Below, piece by piece: positions 60,001 through 64,000 of a stretch of DNA of 64,000 nt (position 1 is its first letter; each line of letters starts with the position of its first letter). Both the position numbers and the translations under genes were made by a program. The stretch is from Lachnospira sp. UBA3212 (lineage in GTDB: Bacteria > Bacillota > Clostridia > Lachnospirales > Lachnospiraceae): contig DEWK01000014.1 of NCBI GenBank assembly GCA_002363615.1, forward strand, positions 1 through 64,000. Reading direction: 5' to 3'. The notes below the pieces were generated by a model. It saw nothing but the letters and a program-made list of their open reading frames with translations. It searched no databases and had not been told where the DNA came from.

Positions 60001-60852
60001 TCTCGCACCCATTAAGGCAAGATCCATTAAGCAAATAAACTTATCTTCTCTTCCCTTAAACATCTCTTCATGAGTTGCCTTATACTGCTCAAAGGTTGTA
60101 ATCATAGGCTTTGCATAGTAGCCTTCATCAAAGCTTACATCCTTTAACTCGGTAGAGAATGTGGTGTGACGGCAGTGATCTGACCAATAGGTATCAAAGA
60201 CACGAATCTCAGTCATAGAAGGATCACGCTGCTCCTCTTTCTGAAAATAATCCTGAATAAACTTAAAATCATTAAAAGTCATAGCAAGATTTAATGAATC
60301 ATATAGTTTCTTTAAATCAGCCTCTGCCATATCCTTAAAGCCAGTAAAGATTTTAACATCTGCTGGCTCATCAAACTTTGTAATCAAGGTTTCCGGCTTA
60401 GTTTCATCCGTTTCCCTAGAATCCACCGGGTTAATGGTAAAACGCTTAATAGTCTCAAACTCTTCATCGCTGATCGAACCGGTAATCACATAGGTAGTTG
60501 CCGTCTTAATAACCGGTTGCTCTTCCTCATTTAAGAACTGAATACACTGTTCAGCAGAATCTGCTCTCTGATCAAACTGTCCCGGAAGATACTCTACGCT
60601 AAACACACGGTCTGTGTTTTCTTTTGGAAATGATTCCTCATAAAGATCATCCACAGGCGCCTCTGCAAAGATTCCATTTTTAGCTGCCTCATAGGTTTCC
60701 TTACTTACATTTTCAACGTCATAACGAGTTAACATACGCACACTCTTTACTGCGTCAATATTTAAGAAATCATGAATTTCATGCTCCATCTCTTTGGCTT
60801 TCACCGCATAAGGAGCCTTTTTTTCTACATAAACTCTATAAACCTCGCTCAT
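57082..60852 (-). CDS. purL: Phosphoribosylformylglycinamidine synthase, single-chain
   Basis: The 1256-residue enzyme makes FGAM from FGAR, glutamine and ATP in purine synthesis. It combines the linker and synthase domains (FDTYWSDHCRHTTFSTEL near 220; THNHPTEIEPFGGAATCLGG near 325; FGLPSIGGKDSMSGTFNDID) and a C-terminal glutaminase domain (PGSNCEYDTAKAFERAGA; MFPGGFSAGDEPDGSAKF; nucleophile Cys in LGICNGFQALIKLG; His/Glu region CHSERRGDG). This is the fused form, so no separate PurS/PurQ is needed. It lies 13 bases after an FKBP lipoprotein gene. No purine riboswitch was seen. Confidence 0.96.
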   Translation of the reverse strand: MSEVYRVYVEKKAPYAVKAKEMEHEIHDFLNIDAVKSVRMLTRYDVENVSKETYEAAKNGIFAEAPVDDLYEESFPKENTDRVFSVEYLPGQFDQRADSAEQCIQFLNEEEQPVIKTATTYVITGSISDEEFETIKRFTINPVDSRETDETKPETLITKFDEPADVKIFTGFKDMAEADLKKLYDSLNLAMTFNDFKFIQDYFQKEEQRDPSMTEIRVFDTYWSDHCRHTTFSTELKDVSFDEGYYAKPMITTFEQYKATHEEMFKGREDKFICLMDLALMGARKLKKEGKLADQEESDEINACSIVVPIEVDGKEEEWLVNFKNETHNHPTEIEPFGGAATCLGGAIRDPLSGRTYVYQAMRITGAADPTGSVKDTLAGKLPQKKLVRGAASGYSSYGNQIGLATGYVKELYHPDYVAKRMEIGAVMAAAPRRAVIRENSDPGDIIVLLGGRTGRDGIGGATGSSKAHNTSSIDVCGAEVQKGNAPTERKLQRLFRREEVSRLIKKCNDFGAGGVSVAIGELAAGLSIDLDKVPKKYAGLDGTELAISESQERMAVVVDPKDVDSFLEYANEENLEAVVVARVTKEPRLVLNWRGKKIVDISRAFLDTNGAHQETSVEVEIPAKDDKFFQPKAVADVKKAWMDCLSDLNVCSQKGLVEQFDSSIGAGSVLMPYGGRYQLTETQSMVAKIPVLKGKSDAVTIMSYGFDPYLSSWSPYHGAIYAVVQSIAKIVSTGGDYKKIRFTFQEYFRRMNEDPKRWSQPFTALLGAYDAQIGFGLPSIGGKDSMSGTFNDIDVPPTLVSFAVDVAKEGEIISPELKGANHGLVLFKIARDEFDKPVYDKVMALYDAIHAQTLKKNILAAYTIEAHGLAEAVSKMAFGNAIGVCLDDKALASDGLFAPGYGNIVAEVADLKDQELAALIESGEALVVGHTCDDKILSYGEVKIDLSEALKTWSEPLDKVFPDKSSKDKETLDTPIFEAKEIYVCKNKVAKPTVFIPVMPGSNCEYDTAKAFERAGANVITKVFKNLSADDIRASVEEFEASIKQAQILMFPGGFSAGDEPDGSAKFFATAFRNAKMKDAVHELLDKRDGLVLGICNGFQALIKLGLVPNGAITGQDSNAPTLTYNTINRHISKMAYTKVVSNKSPWLCGAELGGVYTNPASHGEGRFVAPKEWIDKLFANGQVATQYVDEAGNPTMDEEWNINGSYASIEGILSPDGRCFGKMCHSERRGDGVAINIVGEQDMKIFESGVKYFQ

Positions 60853-60865
60853 TTAAAACCTCCTA

Positions 60866-61960
60866 TTATTCAGCTTCTGTACTATCTTGTTCTCCTGCTT
60901 CTTGAGAAGCTGCCGTAGACTCTGCTTCATCGGCTACTACTACAATATTATCCACAATAACCTGGTAAACCTTCTGACTTAGGATACTATATTTAACATT
61001 CTCTTCTCCAAGATTTGATTCCATCTCGTCAATGCTTTCGTAAGTAGATTCGGTAGCAAGAATCGCTGCATCTTCCTTGTAAGACTTGTCCGTTAACTTG
61101 ATTTTTTCCTTCTTAGCAATTGCTTCAAGAACCATCTTTTCCTTTAAGGTATCCTTAGCAAGATTTGTAATCTTCTTATCCCACTCATCCTTACTCATAC
61201 CCATAGCCTCTAAATAAGTATCAAGATCTGTGGAATACTGATAGTAAAGAAGATACTGCTGATAAGAATCTACCTGTTCTTTCATATCTGCTAAATCTTC
61301 TGAATCATAGGTAGCTACCTTGCAGCTATCAACATAATCTGCCCATACTTCACCGATTATCTTGTTTCTTACGATTCTTTCCTTAGCATACTCCTTAAAT
61401 TCCTCAAGGGTTGATCCCACATATGGATAATAGGTGGTTACAAATTCATCATTCACCTTAGGAGTCTTTTTAATCGTTCTGTAATTAACAGTAACTTCAA
61501 AACTTGCATCCTTGCTAGCAATGTCTGTATTTGAATAATCGTCTGGGAAGGTTACTTCTACCGTTACAGTCTTACCAACCTTCACGCCAACTAACTGCTC
61601 TTCAAAGTCATCAACAAAGGAACCGGATCCGATTTCCAGGTCATATCCCTCTGCAGAACCGCCATCAAATTCAACTCCATCTATGGTTCCTACATAATCG
61701 ATATTAACGGTTTCTCCATCTTTCACCTTACCTGATTCCTTCTTCTCGGTAGTTACATGCTGCTCAGCAGCAGAATCCAAAAAGCTTGTAATCTCATCCT
61801 CAGTTGCTACTGTATTTGACTGGGAACACTCTAATCCCTTGTACTCTGCAAGTGTCTTCATCTTTCCTTCGGTTGACTTAGTCTTCTTTGCGCAGCCTGT
61901 GAATGAAAGACATGCTACAAGACCAATGGCCATCATAGAAGTTAATAATCTCTTCCTCAT
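60866..61960 (-). CDS. FKBP/trigger-factor-like lipoprotein 1
   Basis: The 364-residue protein has a lipoprotein signal (ACLSFTGC, C23). An FKBP-type peptidyl-prolyl isomerase domain (GETVNIDYVGTIDGVEFDGG, then GSGSFVDDFEEQLVGVKVGK) is followed by a helical trigger-factor C-like chaperone region (about 190-340). This layout, a trigger factor without the ribosome-binding N-domain placed outside the membrane, suggests an extracellular foldase for secreted proteins. It is in one transcript with purL (13-base gap), an odd pairing. A close paralogue lies upstream at 62073. Confidence 0.85.
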   Translation of the reverse strand: MRKRLLTSMMAIGLVACLSFTGCAKKTKSTEGKMKTLAEYKGLECSQSNTVATEDEITSFLDSAAEQHVTTEKKESGKVKDGETVNIDYVGTIDGVEFDGGSAEGYDLEIGSGSFVDDFEEQLVGVKVGKTVTVEVTFPDDYSNTDIASKDASFEVTVNYRTIKKTPKVNDEFVTTYYPYVGSTLEEFKEYAKERIVRNKIIGEVWADYVDSCKVATYDSEDLADMKEQVDSYQQYLLYYQYSTDLDTYLEAMGMSKDEWDKKITNLAKDTLKEKMVLEAIAKKEKIKLTDKSYKEDAAILATESTYESIDEMESNLGEENVKYSILSQKVYQVIVDNIVVVADEAESTAASQEAGEQDSTEAE

Positions 61961-61996
61961 TCCAATCCTCTTTCTGTCTCTTTGGACATTTTATTT

Positions 61997-62025
61997 CGCT
62001 TTCGTTAAATGATTTTAAGAAAGCG
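61997..62025 (-). promoter_or_regulatory. Leader hairpin of the FKBP/purL operon
   Basis: CGCTTTC (61997-62003) and GAAAGCG (62019-62025) form a seven-pair stem with a 15-base loop between the promoter and the first start codon. No T run follows, so it is not a terminator. Significance is uncertain. Confidence 0.35.
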
Positions 62026-62040
62026 GTTAATCATCAAGAA

Positions 62041-62069
62041 AGTATAGCACAATTTCCTTCTTCTGAAAA
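62041..62069 (-). promoter_or_regulatory. Promoter of the FKBP/purL operon
   Basis: TATACT (62041-62046) preceded by TG one base before (extended -10, TGCTATACT) and a weak TTTTCA (62064-62069) 17 bases upstream on the minus strand. Confidence 0.55.
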
Positions 62070-62072
62070 GTA

Positions 62073-63251
62073 TTATTCAGCGGAAGCTTCTGTCTCTACA
62101 TCCTCTGTACTTTCCTCTGTACTATCCTCTACGATTGTTACATGATCTACCACAAACTCTACTACCTCTTCATAAAGCATTTGGTAACGAAGAGTGTCTA
62201 CTCCATACTGCTCCTCATACTCTGAAGGCTCCATGGACACCTCTTTTGCATACATCGCAAGTTTTTTCTTATAAGTTTCATCACTAACAGAAATATCTTC
62301 CTTATCAGCAATCGCATTTACTACGATCTGAGTCTTCATATATGATCTTGCAATCTGCTCAATCTGGCTGTCATAATCTTCATCCGAAATACTTGCTGCC
62401 TCCTTATAGCTGTCTACGGTATAACCATAAGAAGTAAGCTGTGTTTCCATCTGACTCTGCGCTTCTTCAATCGCTTCCTTTAATTCCTTCTCCCCATAGC
62501 TTTCCACTTCAGAAAGATCCACTACCTTACTCTGCCAAACCTCTCCATAGATCGCATTCTGATAGAGACGGTTCTTCACCCAAGCCTTAAGCTCATCTAC
62601 CGTTGTAGAATCCGTATAAGAGAAATTCTTTTTTACGAAATCATCATCTACAGTTGCCGGAATGGAATAGGTTGCTGAATTAATGGTGACATCAAAGGTT
62701 GCATCCTTACCAGCAACATCTGTATTGGAATAGTCTTCCGGGAAGGTTACCTCGATCGTGCAAGATTCCCCAACCTTCTTACCAATCAAAGCATCTTCAA
62801 ACCCATCAATAAAAGAACCAGATCCTAATTCCAGGTCATATCCTTCCCCGGAACCACCTTCAAATTCTGTTCCATCTATCTTACCAACATAATCAATATT
62901 CGCTGTATCACCGTTCTCCAATGCATCCCCTTCACTTCTTTCCCCTGTTGTGGCATAAGTCTCTTCCAAAGATGCAATCTGATTATCTACGTCCTCGTCT
63001 GTAATAGTAGCCACTGACTTTGAAACCTCTAAGCCCTTATAAGTTGCAAGAGTCTTTAACTTAGACTCGCTTCCGGTTGGTGTGGTATCTAAGGTAGTTT
63101 CCTCTTCTACCGTGTTTCCTTCTGCTACGGTCTCGTTCTCCGTCTTCTTGCCGGAAGAGCTTGTCTTTTTGCTCTTGCTTGAGTCCTTACATCCTGTTAA
63201 CATTCCCAGTGCCAGCATAGTGGCCAGGGCAAAAAGTGCAATCCTTTTCAT
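62073..63251 (-). CDS. FKBP/trigger-factor-like lipoprotein 2
   Basis: The 392-residue paralogue of the preceding protein has a lipoprotein signal (ALGMLTGC, C21), a longer Lys/Glu/Thr linker, an FKBP domain (GDTANIDYVGKIDGTEFEGG; GSGSFIDGFEDALIGKKVGE) and a trigger-factor C-like helical region, ending in an acidic Glu/Ser/Thr tail. FKBP cores of the two are nearly superimposable, while the C-terminal regions differ, so they may serve different clients. It lies 112 bases upstream of the first copy, with a separate promoter between them. Confidence 0.85.
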   Translation of the reverse strand: MKRIALFALATMLALGMLTGCKDSSKSKKTSSSGKKTENETVAEGNTVEEETTLDTTPTGSESKLKTLATYKGLEVSKSVATITDEDVDNQIASLEETYATTGERSEGDALENGDTANIDYVGKIDGTEFEGGSGEGYDLELGSGSFIDGFEDALIGKKVGESCTIEVTFPEDYSNTDVAGKDATFDVTINSATYSIPATVDDDFVKKNFSYTDSTTVDELKAWVKNRLYQNAIYGEVWQSKVVDLSEVESYGEKELKEAIEEAQSQMETQLTSYGYTVDSYKEAASISDEDYDSQIEQIARSYMKTQIVVNAIADKEDISVSDETYKKKLAMYAKEVSMEPSEYEEQYGVDTLRYQMLYEEVVEFVVDHVTIVEDSTEESTEDVETEASAE

Positions 63252-63292
63252 CGCCTTTCTCCATTCTTTTATTATTTTCTATTAACCCCGAA

Positions 63293-63331
63293 AAGGAAGT
63301 CTGCATACTAGAACCATATGCACACTTCCTT
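63293..63331 (-). terminator. Possible terminator after map
   Basis: Interrupted stem: AAGGAAGT with ACTTCCTT (63293-63300 and 63324-63331) and inner GCATA with TATGC, separated by two-base internal loops. A short TTTTC follows on the minus strand. Position after the map stop codon supports a terminator. Confidence 0.5.
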
Positions 63332-63366
63332 CCCGATCATTATTCAAGTTCTAGAAGTAATTCCTT

Positions 63367-64000
63367 CTAGTAAGAAATGATTTCACATCCTGTTTCAGTT
63401 ACTAAAACCTGTACTTCCCACTGAGCAGAAAGTCCATCGTCTTCTGTGTAAATTGTCCATCCATTTTCAGCATCCTGATAGATCTCATCTCCAAACTGAT
63501 TAATCATCGGTTCGATGGTAAACATAAGACCAGGGGCCATGACCATTCCAGTTCCAGGCTTTGTACAATAACTGACAAAAGGATCTTCATGGAAATCAAT
63601 TCCCACTCCATGACCACCAATCTCACGTACAACAGTATAACCATGATCTGTGGCTATCTTGTGAACAGCGGCACCCATATCTCCCAAAGTATTCCATGGG
63701 ATTACATTACGAACGCCTTCTTCCACTGCCTGTTTGGTTACTTCTACCAGACGCTTGGCTTCCTCGGAAACCTGGCCAATGCAAAACATTCTAGAAGAAT
63801 CCGAATAATAGCCATCTAAGATGGTAGAACAATCTACGTTAATAATGTCTCCATCTGTCAAGATGATCTGGTCCGATGGAATTCCGTGACAAACCTCATT
63901 GTTTAATGAAGTACATACACTCTTAGGGAAGCCCTCATAGTTTAATGGTGCCGGAATACCGCCCATCTCTGTGGTCTTTTCATAAACCAGCTTATCAATC
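63367..64000 (-). CDS. map: Methionine aminopeptidase type I, N-terminus cut by window edge
   Basis: The frame runs open to the right edge; residues IDKLVYEKTTE precede the first internal Met, so that Met is not the start. The visible 210 residues carry GFPKSVCTSLNNEVCHGIPS, the first metal aspartate in IINVDCSTILDGYYSDSSRM with the second in YSDSS, the His ligand in GGHGVGIDFHEDPF, TIEPMIN and the last glutamate in WEVQVLV. The enzyme removes initiator Met from new proteins. Where most type I enzymes read GDSARTF this one reads SDSSRMF, a small deviation. An N-terminal SEC-C extension, common in this group, cannot be seen. Confidence 0.93.
   Translation of the reverse strand, partial: IDKLVYEKTTEMGGIPAPLNYEGFPKSVCTSLNNEVCHGIPSDQIILTDGDIINVDCSTILDGYYSDSSRMFCIGQVSEEAKRLVEVTKQAVEEGVRNVIPWNTLGDMGAAVHKIATDHGYTVVREIGGHGVGIDFHEDPFVSYCTKPGTGMVMAPGLMFTIEPMINQFGDEIYQDAENGWTIYTEDDGLSAQWEVQVLVTETGCEIISY

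Overview
The window looks like a chromosomal segment of a low-GC Gram-positive anaerobe in the Clostridia, most likely Lachnospiraceae; the genus cannot be fixed from the sequence alone. The signs are AGGAGG-type ribosome binding sites, lipobox lipoproteins, a SleB-like cortex or wall hydrolase, a sortase-type SpaA/Cna-B surface protein, single-chain glycyl-tRNA synthetase, YcxB and C69 peptidase families, and large MsmEFG-style sugar importers. All genes except one lie on the minus strand, so transcription runs from high to low coordinates.

Region 1 (1-7.7 kb): the N-terminal part of an AbiEi-like antitoxin with its own palindromic promoter at the left edge; then a compact four-gene minus-strand operon (Lon-like AAA+ ATPase without protease domain, voltage-gated type K+ channel with two RCK-C-like domains, thiD, pRiA4b ORF-3-like protein), a small membrane exporter, a C69 dipeptidase and a small membrane protein.

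Region 2 (7.7-26.5 kb): housekeeping. One operon carries ycxB-like, tsaE, tsaB, rimI, rnz and tsaD (tRNA t6A synthesis and tRNA 3' processing). A secreted SleB-like hydrolase follows, then an aspartate kinase / ACT protein / homoserine dehydrogenase / tex / membrane protein operon, then an M16C peptidase / era / recO / unknown / glyS operon whose transcript probably starts with a GC-rich hairpin.

Region 3 (26.5-48.5 kb): a glycan utilisation locus. A cytoplasmic GH43-like enzyme (plus strand) and a GH36-like alpha-galactosidase sit beside two paralogous lipoprotein sugar-binding proteins. Next to these lies a seven-gene operon with a 1033-residue secreted binding protein, two complete MalF/MalG-type permease pairs, an NHL beta-propeller/Yip1-like membrane protein and a secreted DUF5696-like protein. 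No ATPase gene for the importers is present. Two surface proteins (LamG-like and a Ser/Thr-linker protein), each with its own strong promoter, lie just beyond. I infer that surface proteins bind a glycan, the importers take up oligosaccharides and the cytoplasmic enzymes split them; the glycan itself is unknown.

Region 4 (48.5-57 kb): a 1482-residue thioester-domain/Cna-B repeat wall-anchored adhesin and three secreted or lipid-anchored proteins of unknown role.

Region 5 (57-64 kb): purL with an FKBP/trigger-factor-like lipoprotein directly upstream, a second such lipoprotein, and the C-terminal part of methionine aminopeptidase cut by the right edge. No tRNA, rRNA, CRISPR array, insertion sequence or prophage was seen.
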